NCBI GenBank assembly: GCA_945787445.1
Contig: CALZHT010000008.1
Location: forward strand, 1 to 64,000
Reading direction: 5' to 3'
Source: an uncultured Desulfobulbaceae bacterium
GTDB taxonomy: Bacteria > Desulfobacterota > Desulfobulbia > Desulfobulbales > CALZHT01
DNA: 64,000 bases
Part shown: in pieces, positions 49,795 through 60,294 of the stretch
Layout of the letters: each line of letters opens with the position of its first letter
Position numbering within the stretch: the first letter of the stretch is position 1
The notes under the pieces: model-generated
Database searches by the model: none
Seen by the model: the letters and a program-made list of their open reading frames with translations, nothing else
Told to the model about the DNA's origin: nothing
Translations under genes and position numbers: made by a program

Positions 49795-50271
49795 TTACAG
49801 GAGAGTTGCCAACCAATAAAGCACTGCTACGGTAATAAAGATCGGTGGGCACAATTTCATCGGAATTATTGAAGTTCTTGCGCCGGTGAATAAGGATACG
49901 CCCGCCATAACTACCAGCATTACAGACGATGCTCTGTATACAATTGCCGCAACCGGATTCTCTGCCCCTCTCAGGAAGGTAAGAAGAATAACGAGCAACC
50001 CAATAAAGCATAGAGCAAGGCCTTCCATGATCCACTCCATGAGGAGGATGCGTCTGTTATCTTGGGATATCGGTCCGAATCCTTCAACAATACTTTTGGT
50101 CGGAATGGCAATGTGAGCTATTCCCCATAAGACGATCACTGCGGAGCCGCTGTACAGCAATATCTCCCTTGTCATCTCTGCTGTCTCACCAATGTGTTCT
50201 TCGGCGTAAACCAAACCGGATTGCAGATCGGCCGAAGGTTTGGTTGTCCCCTCCAGTTGGTTTTTCCTCAT
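49795..50271 (-). CDS. Four-TM small membrane protein
   Basis: Hydrophobic helices across 158 aa; no family recognised. Confidence 0.5.
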   Translation of the reverse strand: MRKNQLEGTTKPSADLQSGLVYAEEHIGETAEMTREILLYSGSAVIVLWGIAHIAIPTKSIVEGFGPISQDNRRILLMEWIMEGLALCFIGLLVILLTFLRGAENPVAAIVYRASSVMLVVMAGVSLFTGARTSIIPMKLCPPIFITVAVLYWLATLL

Positions 50272-50518
50272 CCATATGTTTATTCAAAGGGGTCCCTCAA
50301 GTACAGTACTTTTCTCAATAGGAATAAATTATTTACAGACTATAGGTGGCTCCAATCACATCGTTAATTACCTTATAATCGTCCAGGGAGACTTGGCATG
50401 GAACTGCCGGGAAATAATGGTAAGGACTATACTTCTGTTGTGTAGCCACTTAATTGAGTGATGATTATTTCAAATGAGGCAAATATCAGAATGGCGGGGA
50501 TTCCACTAAAGCAACAAT

Positions 50519-50627
50519 TTTGATGGTCCTGTAAAAAGTCGGGAAAGCGGTTAACGTGCCATGTAATTTCAATGACTTACACCGTAATACAACGATGAAT
50601 TCGTAGTTTTTACGAATTCATCAATTT
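50519..50627. repeat. Family 1 MITE-like repeat, copy D
   Basis: ttgatggtcctgtaaaaagtcgggaaagcggttaacgtgccatgtaatttcaa...gatgaattcgtagtttttacgaattcatcaa. Confidence 0.88.
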
Positions 50628-50666
50628 TTGGAGTTGGAATGTTCATCAATTTTTGGAGTTGGAATG
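50617..50666. repeat. 25-bp tandem duplication at the edge of family 1 copy D
   Basis: ttcatcaatttttggagttggaatg x2. Confidence 0.9.
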
Positions 50667-50796
50667 TTTTAGGATAAGCGGTAATCCAGAAAACGGCGTT
50701 GGTTGTTTGGATATTTGTAATAGTTAAATCTTTGCAATGACAACAACTCCTACTATTTGCAGGATTAATTTTCTTTCGTCCTAAACTCAAAAAAAG

Positions 50797-51156
50797 TTAC
50801 TTTTCCGGGGGCTGCTCTTGCAAAAGCAATAATTTACGAGCCTGGGAAGGAGTGAGAGGCTCGAATTGCACGCCATAGCGCTTCATAGTCTTTGCCGGGA
50901 TTTGCACATCATTAACCACTGTATCTTCGGAAATGATTTTTCCCTTCATGCTTCCCAAATATATATCGCTATCTATAACCAGAACATCCATATCGAGGAT
51001 ATCAGCCGGCTGGATTTCAAGAGCGTAGTAGCTAAAGGCCAAGCCGTCCCGGCTGATATCAACAAGGGAAGAGATTTTTGGAATCCCGGAGTCATCCAGA
51101 ATAGCGACAACTCCTTTCCTAACCTGAATGCGCTTGTGTTTTCTTCTTTCCTGCAT
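50797..51156 (-). CDS. PilZ-domain protein
   Basis: ERRKHKRIQVRKGVVAILDDS...LVDISRDGLAFSY. Confidence 0.8.
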   Translation of the reverse strand: MQERRKHKRIQVRKGVVAILDDSGIPKISSLVDISRDGLAFSYYALEIQPADILDMDVLVIDSDIYLGSMKGKIISEDTVVNDVQIPAKTMKRYGVQFEPLTPSQARKLLLLQEQPPEK

Positions 51157-51229
51157 TTTTCCCCCGATGGTAAATGGTAGGTAATTTCTTTTTTAAATTA
51201 ATATGATGAATACCCTTACTATAAGAGAA

Positions 51230-51604
51230 CTACAAGCCTTTTCCAAGAACTTGTTCGACTGCCAAAAGGATTTCCTTGCGGTCCAAAGGTTTTTTGAATG
51301 TACGCATGGCGCCACACTTGCTTGCTAAGCTTAAATAATCTTCAGGACCAATCCTGCCGCCGCCGGAAATGGCAAAAATTTTAGCATCCGGATATACTTT
51401 TCGAAGATCTGTGATGGTTTCAATGCCTTCTTTTTGCGGCATGATAATGTCGATGATAACAAGATCGGCAGGGTTTTCACTATAGAGCTCTAATGCCTCT
51501 CTTCCATTTGTTGCCTCCACCGCCTCATAACCTGAGCGCTCAAATGTCTCGCGGAGCATGGCTCTTACTTGATCTTCATCATCGACAACCAGGATGCGTT
51601 TCAT
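51230..51604 (-). CDS. Response regulator receiver-only protein (CheY-like)
   Basis: ILVVDDEDQVR, DLVIIDIIMPQKEG, FKKPLDRKEI. Confidence 0.9.
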   Translation of the reverse strand: MKRILVVDDEDQVRAMLRETFERSGYEAVEATNGREALELYSENPADLVIIDIIMPQKEGIETITDLRKVYPDAKIFAISGGGRIGPEDYLSLASKCGAMRTFKKPLDRKEILLAVEQVLGKGL

Positions 51605-51980
51605 ATTATTTTCCGGTTTTACATTTCCGGTTCATAGCCTGAACATTCCCTGCAGATTTCATATGCCCCTTCTAAAATTTCTGACTAGTGCTGAATGGCC
51701 GTTTCTGGAGATTCAAGCAGTACAAGGAAATCCAGCAATTCCCGGATTTCCGGCAGGTCTCTTTTGGGGCAAGGATTCAGGCGCGATTCCAAGCGCTCAC
51801 ATTGCAAGGGGGTTTGCCTTATCATTTAAAAAGCCTCGCTCTTAAACATTGTTAGCATAATTTTATTTAACAACGATATCCTGGTAAAAAGCAAGAGCAA
51901 AATAACAAAAAAATAGAGTCAGGTGTGCGTTTGACTCTTATGCACATTCCGGCTATCTTTGAAAGTCATTGATATTAAAC

Positions 51981-52019
51981 AGAGCTTTTCCCTTGCCAGT
52001 GTTAATCAAGGCTTGAAAA
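51981..52019. repeat. Family 4 dispersed repeat, copy 1 (short)
   Basis: agagcttttcccttgccagtgttaatcaaggcttgaaaa. Confidence 0.75.
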
Positions 52020-52277
52020 AAGTGAATAGAATTAGAATTGATAGGTATCCGTTGAAACTTGAACTGATGAATCTGTTATTTAAAATTAATTCTTAACAAG
52101 AAACTTGTTATCATTGTGAATAATGAGCAAAACCGGATTTCTATCAAATTGGTAGATTAAAAGATAAGCTTTTGTTGATTTTTTGAATCGATTTTACTCC
52201 TTAAATTTTGTTTAGTTCAATATTTGTACATAAATTAGATGGTGGCCAGACAGAAGGGAAAATCGAATGGATATACG

Positions 52278-53081
52278 ATGCATAATTCAAGTAGGATACT
52301 AATCTTAATCGTACTTATATTTGTGATTCTTGCAGGATGCGCAAGTCTTCCTGAAACAAAGCGCCATGAAATACATGGAAGCAGTGTGTATTATTCAAAT
52401 ACTGGCAAAAGTGGGCCAGTTGTAGTGTTCGAAACCGGAATTGGTCCAACGATGTCTACATGGATACCAATTTATGAAAAAGTCAGCCGGTTCGCGAGGG
52501 TATTCGCTTATGATCGTCCTGGTTATGGAAGAAGCAACACTCGAAACACACCTGATAATATTACTGAAGTTGTAGAAAACCTTCGGATGCTACTATCTCA
52601 AACAGGGAATAATCCCCCATACATAATCGTCGGTCACTCTGCTGGGGGACTATTCATGAATGCTTTTGCAAGAAATTATCCTATGGAGGTATCCGGTGTT
52701 GTCCTTATAGACTCTACCCATCCGCATTGGTTCAAATTCTTAGAGGAAGAAAAGCCAATCGCCTTCACTATGTTAACAACATCAACAGCCGTTGGGAGGA
52801 GAAGCTACGAATCTAAGATCATCCAAAACACTGAAAAGGAATTTGATACATATGGGGATTTTCCAAATATACCGCTAATTGTTTTGACGGCAGAAAAATC
52901 GATGTTGTTCGAAACAAAAGAAATCAGGAAAAAATGGTTGGCATTGCAAGAAGATTTAGCAAGCATGTCAAATAAATCACAGCACATCATTGTGGATGGT
53001 AGCAATCATTACATATACAAGAGCAATCCTGATGTCGTAATTTCTGCAATCAGAAAGATCGTCGAACAAATGACCGAATAA
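52278..53081 (+). CDS. Alpha/beta-hydrolase lipoprotein
   Basis: Lipobox VILAGCAS; GHSAGG nucleophile elbow; C-terminal DGSNHYIY. Confidence 0.82.
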   Translation: MHNSSRILILIVLIFVILAGCASLPETKRHEIHGSSVYYSNTGKSGPVVVFETGIGPTMSTWIPIYEKVSRFARVFAYDRPGYGRSNTRNTPDNITEVVENLRMLLSQTGNNPPYIIVGHSAGGLFMNAFARNYPMEVSGVVLIDSTHPHWFKFLEEEKPIAFTMLTTSTAVGRRSYESKIIQNTEKEFDTYGDFPNIPLIVLTAEKSMLFETKEIRKKWLALQEDLASMSNKSQHIIVDGSNHYIYKSNPDVVISAIRKIVEQMTE

Positions 53082-53185
53082 TAACAATATATATTCTGCT
53101 TAACATGCACCGCTGTGTGGCTGGAAGGGATTCTCAATAATACTTTTCATTTTGATATGGGCGTAAAAGAACCTATAAAGAGAAA

Positions 53186-53984
53186 ATGAAACCTAAATTC
53201 TTATTTCCAACTCTAGCACCTCTACTGTTCATTATTTATTGCGGCTTCTACGATTTTTGCCTCAGAACCGGCTCAGGAAATAAAACAAGCACAGGAGGAA
53301 AAAACAGGGCAGAAATCAACCATTCCGAAGAAGCAGCAGCGGTGGGCGGCATTCCCGATTATTGCCAGCAGCCCGGAAACCGGCCTCATGCTGGGCGGCA
53401 TGCTTTTCCATTTTTTCCCGGTGGATACTCCAGAGCAGCAGGCATCAACAATCGATATTTTGGCATCCGGCACAACAGAGGGGCAGTATGCATTTTCCGT
53501 TTCCCCGAATATTTTCTTTGGAGATGGTCTGTATCGGTTTAATGCCATGGTATTTGTGAATTTCTGGAAAGCGAATTTTTATGCCATTGGCAATGAATCA
53601 CCGGATGTTTCCGAAGAATACGAATCAACCAATTTGGGGGGCAGCCTCAACATAGAGCGCTGGTTTTTTGATTCATTTACGCTGGATCTTATTGGCCGGT
53701 ATGAGAACGCCAATATGGATGTTGAAGCCGGTGGCATACTGGCAACAGGCACTATTTTAGGGTCAGATGATGGCGAGTATATCGGTCTCGGTTTAGCAGG
53801 GGGATATGATACCCGCGACAATACCAATGCTCCAGATGAGGGCATCCTGGCCAGGTATGAATACATAAGTTATGATGAGAATCTTGGCAGCGCTCTTGAT
53901 TTCCACATTAAGACCTGGGACTTACGCTATTATCAATTTCAGAGAAGCGTTTTGAACAAGAATAGTAATCTTGAGATGGTTTGA
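53186..53984 (+). pseudogene. Frameshifted, 3'-truncated surface-antigen (BamA/Omp85-like) beta-barrel
   Basis: Signal peptide in one frame; barrel continues in another (FASEPAQEIKQAQEEKTGQ...PIIASSPETGLMLGGMLFHFF...GLAGGYDTRDNTNAPDEGILARYEYISY) and stops abruptly. Confidence 0.65.
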
Positions 53985-54423
53985 TAACATGGCATTGTTT
54001 ATTTTAAGAAATTGTTGGATAGCGATTGTCCTTGCACTGTTTTCTTTAACCGCAGTCACTATTTCAGACGCTTCAAGTATGTCTTTTAGTGTCGAGTACC
54101 TTGCCCCGACGGAAGAAAGCCGTGACATTAAAACAACCAATATTGATTTAAACTTTTTGCTCAGCGAAGTAGAAAAGGTGAATCTGTCCATATATTGGGG
54201 ACTGACTGCTACATATGCTACCGGAAGCATTACCCAATTAGAAGGCAGCTTGGCAGCAGGCACTCTCAGGGAAGTACGCCATGACAATTCTGCTGTTGGT
54301 TTAGGTCCAGGTTTATTAGCAAACTTTCGCCTTTGGAGTGGTAACAAATTTTCGATTCATCTCAATGGCAGCGGAAATTTCATTGTTTACAATAAGGAGT
54401 TTCCAGCAGGTGGAGAGGAATAA
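53971..54423 (+). pseudogene. Acyloxyacyl-hydrolase/PagL-like outer-membrane protein fragment
   Basis: MSFSVEYLAPTEESRDIKTTNIDLNFLL...GPGLLANFRLW...IVYNKEFPAGGEE* followed in frame by YFDFRVSF. Confidence 0.45.
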
Positions 54424-54996
54424 TACTTCGATTTTCGGGTTTCTTTTAATACAACGCAATGCGGACAACCAGAACTGAAGATCACGGTATCCAAATTTCC
54501 GGATTTATTGAAGCGCCACCGCGAACATCATTCGCAGGCACTATCATAGTGTTATCTGTAATTGCAGCACTTTCAACAACGTTGACCTTACCCGCTGCCT
54601 TTAATAAATGGACACTTGCGGTGCTTGCCGGACTTGTATCGTCAGCGATGTTTGGCAGGGCTGTCTATGCGGTACATGCTGCGTTACTTGATTAGTTGCC
54701 CATATTGCAGCAGATATCACGATTTTCTCAATCCTGGTATTTATCCTTTTTCAATACAAATATGTAACAATCGCTTAACGTAAAAACTAGACCTCCTACT
54801 TAGTTATGGGAAAGCCGAGCCCCTTATTTACTATTTCCAGTACCAATTACTTATTTTGAAATAGCCACCATAGTTAGACATTGTTGGCATCAATCTTTTA
54901 TCTTGGTTTCGTGAAGCTGGATATCAATTTCTTTCATTTTATTAATAGTGTTTTTAAGCTGGAAATTTTCCTCTTGGAGATCTTTGAAATATCTAA

Positions 54997-55347
54997 TCAA
55001 AGTGATTTGATGACTGACAACTTCTTTTTCTGAGAAGTCTTGCAATAAGGACAATAGAGAGACTTTTTGAGGTTAATATCAGGATTTTCTGGATGACTAT
55101 GAAGCATGGCGGCTTTTTGTACAGCAGTTGGATAATTAATAGTAGCAGGAAAGTTTTTGGCAATATAGGAATAAGTTTTGGCGGCCTCTGAATAATTCTT
55201 TACACTCTCCTGTTTTTGGGCTTGCATAAAAAGGTTCCGCACCTCTTTTCCTTCGAATATGATAGAAGGCACCGAAGCGCAACTCACAAGAAAAAATGAA
55301 AAAATTATAGCAAAACAGTTTTTATACATTTCCATACTCATGTGCAT
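54997..55347 (-). CDS. Small lipoprotein with C-terminal CPYC motif
   Basis: FFLVSCASVPS lipobox; SEAAKTYSYIAKNFP TPR-like; YCPYCKTSQ. Confidence 0.5.
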   Translation of the reverse strand: MHMSMEMYKNCFAIIFSFFLVSCASVPSIIFEGKEVRNLFMQAQKQESVKNYSEAAKTYSYIAKNFPATINYPTAVQKAAMLHSHPENPDINLKKSLYCPYCKTSQKKKLSVIKSL

Positions 55348-55457
55348 GTAACGTTTGATCTCTATTATCTTTCAAGGCACCTTCATCAGGTATGCGTGGA
55401 ATCAAATTTGAACGTTGAGCCCTTATTCATGATGCTTTCTACATGAACTGTACCACC

Positions 55458-55526
55458 AGAGCTTTTCCCTTGCCAGTTTTAATCAAAGCTTGAAAACCGT
55501 GGATTGGATTGTTAGGTTGTTGGCAT
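55458..55526. repeat. Family 4 dispersed repeat, copy 2
   Basis: agagcttttcccttgccagttttaatcaaagcttgaaaaccgtggattggattgttaggttgttggcat. Confidence 0.8.
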
Positions 55527-55796
55527 TAACCAAAAACCTTTACAACAAACATCCTCCCCCCTCCTGCAATTTTTAAATTATCTCAAAATCAAAATATACA
55601 TTTAAAGTACATCCATCATTTCCTAGCTATTTTTTCAAAAAAATAATCATTCCTTTTATGGGATTGGATAATTTCGCAACTCCAACAATTTAGTTCTCTA
55701 TTTAATAATTATTATATGCAGTTATGCTGGACCTGTGTGCTTTTTTTTTATACATGACAATTTTTTTATGTAAGATTTTAAAAAATACTAATTGTT

Positions 55797-56141
55797 ATGA
55801 CACTTGAAAAAAGAGGACATAAGCGCTTTCAGGTGCTTGATGGACCTGTACTTATTGATTCCGACCAGATCGGCACAATACAGAACATCAGCAGGAACGG
55901 ACTTCTCTGCCAGTGCCTCTCTATAGGTCAGCACCCAAGGGCAGAAAACCTTTGCATAGCATGCCCCGCACAAAATTTCTGTATCGAGGATATCCCCTTC
56001 AGCACGGTGCGGGAATTCATAAATATGGATTTTTTCGGATTTCCTACCTATAAATTATGCGGAATTCGGTTCGGCAAATTGTCGGATCAGCAGTCGAGTC
56101 ATCTGCAGTTCTTCCTGGACGAATTCACCTCTCAGGCTTGA
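55797..56141 (+). CDS. PilZ-like domain protein
   Basis: EKRGHKRFQVLDGPVLIDSDQIGTIQNISRNGLLC. Confidence 0.65.
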   Translation: MTLEKRGHKRFQVLDGPVLIDSDQIGTIQNISRNGLLCQCLSIGQHPRAENLCIACPAQNFCIEDIPFSTVREFINMDFFGFPTYKLCGIRFGKLSDQQSSHLQFFLDEFTSQA

Positions 56142-56340
56142 CCCTATGCCGTTTTTCGCAGTCCAAAAGTACGACCTTATGAACTAAACTACGATACGTA
56201 TCACAAACATGAAATAATTTCTCAGCAAACAATGCAGTTATATAATTAAGAAGTTAGGTCGCCTCTCATTATTGAAGGCCACTGTGTCAATTCCTTGGAG
56301 CGCTTGTGCCATTGGGACAAGAGATTAGGAGGATTGAAAA

Positions 56341-56838
56341 ATGCCATTTTATCTCAAAGAGCTGAATATACTTCCGCGGGTTGCCGGACTTCGATCCGTG
56401 CTGATTGTGCCTTGCCGATTCTGCCCTGCAGCGAGCTTGGCGGTGAGGGAGAATAAGCCATATATCGAGTTGTTTCGGAAGTTCTTGCGAACGGAGGCTT
56501 ATGAGTCCTTCATACAGGCCCTGGAGCGTCGCCTTAAAGATGAAGGAATTAAAACAGCGATATTCGCCAGCAAACTGCCGCACCAATTTGTGGCCTGTAT
56601 GTGGACAGCCGGACGACGAAGAGAACTTATGAAACGTGCGGTGGAGTTTGAAGGTGTGGTGGTACTGGGATACGATGCAGCGGTTGAAACTGTGCGTGAC
56701 TCTATAAGATCTGCTGATTGCCGAGTGATCAAAGGCATGGAAAACGAAGGCATAATGAACGTCCTTCCGACTGTGAGTTTCCCGTTCAACATATCGCTTG
56801 AGGTGCAAGGCATAACTTCCGTAATAACGAAAGAGTAA
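56341..56838 (+). CDS. Uncharacterised 165-aa protein
   Basis: Intact ORF with plausible upstream RBS (aggaggattgaaaaatg). Confidence 0.6.
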   Translation: MPFYLKELNILPRVAGLRSVLIVPCRFCPAASLAVRENKPYIELFRKFLRTEAYESFIQALERRLKDEGIKTAIFASKLPHQFVACMWTAGRRRELMKRAVEFEGVVVLGYDAAVETVRDSIRSADCRVIKGMENEGIMNVLPTVSFPFNISLEVQGITSVITKE

Positions 56839-56971
56839 AAAACATGAAAAAATTAACGTCCTAACATTCGTACTGCGAAGGATTCGAAGGGCCAGGTTTT
56901 TTCGAGACACTCCTTGGCTTGCCTCTCAACTGGGCCTATAGTTACATAAATCACTTATTAATAGGAAAGTT

Positions 56972-57338
56972 TATGTTTAAGGTAGTACAAAACGGCATAA
57001 ATCGATTGGACATAGAGATGAGTGGAAAATTAAACGCTGAGGAAATGAGAATTGCCTTAGATGAACTTGTCAGCAAGTCGAAGAATATCGAGAACGGTAA
57101 AATGCTTTATGACGTTATTGATTTTCATCTTCCTTCACTAGGCGCAATTGCGATTGAATTTTCCCGGCTTCCTTCCATGTTTGGATTGCTGAAAAAGTTC
57201 TCCCGTGCAGCGGTCTTGACTGACAAGGCGTGGCTTAAGAAAGTAAGTGAGTTTGAGGGGGCTTTATTCCCAGGTCTGGAAATTAAGGCTTTTAGCAGGG
57301 ATCAAAAAGGAGAAGCAGAAGCTTGGCTCCGTATGTAA
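56972..57338 (+). CDS. SpoIIAA-like/STAS-type protein
   Basis: NRLDIEMSGKLNAEEMRIALDELVSKSKNIENGKMLYDVIDF...RAAVLTDKAWLKKVSEFEGALFPGLEIKAF. Confidence 0.65.
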
Positions 57339-57450
57339 GGACTTTTTAACTTTATTACATGCGCTCGTTTACCCAGCAGCCCCGTATGGACGGGATCTCC
57401 ACCACGTTACGACAATCAACGGGGAATGCGCCCGAAGGAAGTACTTGGGG

Positions 57451-57474
57451 TGCACTTCGCTATGCATGTTCAAA
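57451..57474. repeat. 24-bp exact repeat, copy 2
   Basis: Identical to 21117-21140. Confidence 0.8.
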
Positions 57475-57506
57475 CACTTCGTGGTCAATAATCTTGAGGG
57501 ATTGAA

Positions 57507-58229
57507 ATGACACATTTTTCCACCGAAACATCGCCGCTGGTTTATGCAAGGATCGCAGGCTTCCTGTACATCTTCATCATAATGATCGGGGTGCTAAACG
57601 GTATCTTTATTGATACCAGCCTTATTGTGCCGGGAAATGACACAGCAACAGCCGGTAACATCTTGGCGAATGATCTGCTGTTCCGGGCCGGTGTTGCCAG
57701 CATCCTGATCCTCTATGCGTGTGTCGTGGTTCTGTCATGGGCCCTTTATGTAATACTCAGAACGGTGAACAAGGACCTTGCTTTGCTTGCCCTGCTGTTG
57801 AGGTCGGCAGAGGCCGTTCTAGGGGGCGCCACAGTGCTGGTCAGCTTTATTGTTCTGGCTCTTTTAAACGGCGAAGGGTATTCGGGCGTATTCGGAACGG
57901 AACAGTTGCATGCTCTGGTCAGGTCTTTTTTGGATGTACGCACTGCCGGTCTGGATATTGTCCTGGTATTTGTCGGCCTGGGAGGGGCGGTCTTCGGTTA
58001 TCTGTTCTTTAAGGCGAAGTATGTTCCCCGGGTATTGGCCGCTTGGGGAATATTCACATACCTGTCAATGGTTATGCTTGGCCTGGTAAGTATCCTCTTT
58101 CCCGATCACCCGGTGATGATCGAAACCGTTCTTTATTCATTGGGCGGGTTATTTGAATTGATATTTGGCTTCTGGCTGTTGGTTAAAGGTGTAGATGTCC
58201 AGCAATGGGAAGACCATGCCCCGGCATAA
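57507..58229 (+). CDS. DUF4386-like membrane protein
   Basis: YARIAGFLYIFIIMIGVLNGIFI; six or more hydrophobic segments. Confidence 0.7.
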   Translation: MTHFSTETSPLVYARIAGFLYIFIIMIGVLNGIFIDTSLIVPGNDTATAGNILANDLLFRAGVASILILYACVVVLSWALYVILRTVNKDLALLALLLRSAEAVLGGATVLVSFIVLALLNGEGYSGVFGTEQLHALVRSFLDVRTAGLDIVLVFVGLGGAVFGYLFFKAKYVPRVLAAWGIFTYLSMVMLGLVSILFPDHPVMIETVLYSLGGLFELIFGFWLLVKGVDVQQWEDHAPA

Positions 58230-58237
58230 GGGAACTT

Positions 58238-59269
58238 ATGAAAGCAATCGTCCAGGACAAATACGGCCCGCCTGACGAAGTTCTGCATCTTCGGGAGATC
58301 GACAAACCAGTGGTCGGAGATGATGAGGTACTGGTGCACGTTCATGCGGCATCCGTCCATCCGGATGTATGGCACGTGGTGACGGGCTGGCCGTACGTTC
58401 TCCGCCTGATGGGGGCCGGGCTGCGCAAGCCAAAGAATCCTGTTCCGGGAACGGATGTGGCAGGGATCGTTGAGTCGGTTGGTAAGAACGTGACGCAGTT
58501 TCAGCCATATGATGAGGTGTTCGGTGAATGTGTCCGAGGCCATCAATGGACCAACGGCGGAGCCTATGCTGAGTATGTGTCTGCTCCTGAAGAGGCATTG
58601 GCCCTTAAGCCGGCAAACATCACCTTTGAACAGGCGGCGGCTGTACCGACCTCCGGATTAATCGCACTCTGGAATTTTCGCAATGGGGAGTTGGTAGAGC
58701 CGGGACAAAAGGTTTTGATCAATGGTGCGGCAGGAGGTGTGGGTACCATCGCCGTGCAGCTTGCCAAGGCATTTGGGGCGGAGGTGTCCGGTGTGGACAG
58801 CACGGAAAAAATGGAGATGGTCCGTACGCTCGGCGCAGACCACGTCATTGACTACACCCAGGAGGACTTCATTCAGCGTGGCGAGCGCTACGATCTCATC
58901 TTCGATGTTGCATCGAATCTATCGCTTTCAGCCTGCAAAGGCGCGATCATGCCCAAAGGCACCTACGTCCTCATCGGCCACGATCATTTCGGTGAAGCGA
59001 CCGGTCGCATTTTCGGAAGCCTGCCGCGCGTTTTAAAACTGGTCGTGATGTCGCCGTTTGTCAGTCAGCTGCCGCAACCGAACTTTTCGATGCCAAGCAG
59101 GAAAGATACCATGGCAATCCTGAGAGAGTTCCTTGAAAATGGGAAGATCACCCCGGTGATCGACAGAACATTTCCGCTGAGCGAGGTTCCTGAGGCCATC
59201 CGTTATCTGAAGGAGGGACACCCTCAAGGAAAAGTTGTCATAGCTTTGGAACATAATACAAAAGCTTAA
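58238..59269 (+). CDS. NAD(P)-dependent medium-chain alcohol dehydrogenase/quinone oxidoreductase-like
   Basis: MKAIVQDKYGPPDEVL, NGAAGGVGTIAVQLAKAFGAEVSGV, GKVVI C-terminus. Confidence 0.85.
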   Translation: MKAIVQDKYGPPDEVLHLREIDKPVVGDDEVLVHVHAASVHPDVWHVVTGWPYVLRLMGAGLRKPKNPVPGTDVAGIVESVGKNVTQFQPYDEVFGECVRGHQWTNGGAYAEYVSAPEEALALKPANITFEQAAAVPTSGLIALWNFRNGELVEPGQKVLINGAAGGVGTIAVQLAKAFGAEVSGVDSTEKMEMVRTLGADHVIDYTQEDFIQRGERYDLIFDVASNLSLSACKGAIMPKGTYVLIGHDHFGEATGRIFGSLPRVLKLVVMSPFVSQLPQPNFSMPSRKDTMAILREFLENGKITPVIDRTFPLSEVPEAIRYLKEGHPQGKVVIALEHNTKA

Positions 59270-59507
59270 CAAAGAGCTGCATGCAACTTTATTTCAACTG
59301 AAGATGCCTTGCCAGAGGGGTCAGATTTCTTCTTCAACTTGGCGCTTATGATGTCCATAAATATATACTCAAAGTTACAACTGAATGGTTGGAAGCCTCT
59401 AATAGGTCAGAGAGAAGTCAAACGCATAGTATCAATCCTAAATGACTTAGCATAACACGTCATTTAAGACATCTACACCATATTAGCTTGCATGGATAGG
59501 TAGGCCG

Positions 59508-60161
59508 ATGTTTGTTGGACACTACGCAGCAAGTCTTGCTCTGAAGAGCGCCGAAAAGAAGGCATCGCTCGGATTGTTATTCCTGGCGGTCCAATTCGTC
59601 GACATTTTTTTCTTTCCATTCGTACTTCTGGGGATAGAACGGATTAATGTCGTTGAGAATTTCACTCAATCGACTCACTTTGAGCTTGAGTATATGCCCT
59701 ACACGCACAGCCTGCTTGCATCTTTCTTGTGCGCTGGGTTCATCTATGTCGTCTATCGGATCGTTCCTCCGAGAAACAAGTCGGTCGCGTTGGTGATGGG
59801 CATCGCGGTACTGTCGCATTGGTTCCTTGACTTGATCGTGCATACCCCGGATCTGCCGCTTTGGAGCGACACATCCACGAAACTGGGACTTGGGCTATGG
59901 CACAATGCGATCGCAACATACATACTCGAAGCAGCGCTCCTAGCCGCGGGGCTGTGGCTCTACTTGCGATCAACAACAGCGACTTCGTCCATTGGAAAAT
60001 ACGGCATGGGCGTCTTCGTCTTGATTCTGCTCTTGGTCAATGCCGTCAATATATTTGGGCCTCCCTTTGGAGACAGTAAAGAATCCTTGGCGATATCAGC
60101 GCTTGCGATGTATTTTTTATTTGCAGGTGCGGCCCATTGGCTTGATGGAAGGCGTTCCTGA
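59508..60161 (+). CDS. Multi-TM membrane protein (YdjM-like/metal-dependent hydrolase type)
   Basis: MFVGHYAASLALK, MPYTHSLLASFL, SHWFLDLIVHTPDLPL. Confidence 0.65.
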   Translation: MFVGHYAASLALKSAEKKASLGLLFLAVQFVDIFFFPFVLLGIERINVVENFTQSTHFELEYMPYTHSLLASFLCAGFIYVVYRIVPPRNKSVALVMGIAVLSHWFLDLIVHTPDLPLWSDTSTKLGLGLWHNAIATYILEAALLAAGLWLYLRSTTATSSIGKYGMGVFVLILLLVNAVNIFGPPFGDSKESLAISALAMYFLFAGAAHWLDGRRS

Positions 60162-60180
60162 TCGAGCTAATCGGGTAGCC

Positions 60181-60249
60181 GGGGCTTTTTCCTTTTCAGA
60201 TTAAATGAAAGCTTGCGATCAGCGTATTGGTTTGCTAGGTTGTTGGCAT
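60181..60249. repeat. Family 4 dispersed repeat, copy 3 (diverged)
   Basis: ggggctttttccttttcagattaaatgaaagcttgcgatcagcgtattggtttgctaggttgttggcat. Confidence 0.6.
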
Positions 60250-60294
60250 CTGAAACTTCTAAAATCAGTATTGTGTCACCGGATTTTTTTTAAA

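Noticed and set aside
51594-51845. 83-aa plus-strand ORF after the response regulator
   Set aside because: No ribosome-binding site or motif support; likely intergenic.
54773-54880. Possible integron attC site (gcttaac ... gttagac)
   Set aside because: Core-like heptamers are present at both ends, but no convincing L boxes or palindromic arms, and no integrase in the window.
56287-56910. 207-aa minus-strand ORF
   Set aside because: Covers the plus-strand 56341-56838 gene, which has a better start context; His/Ser/Arg-rich composition typical of antisense frames.
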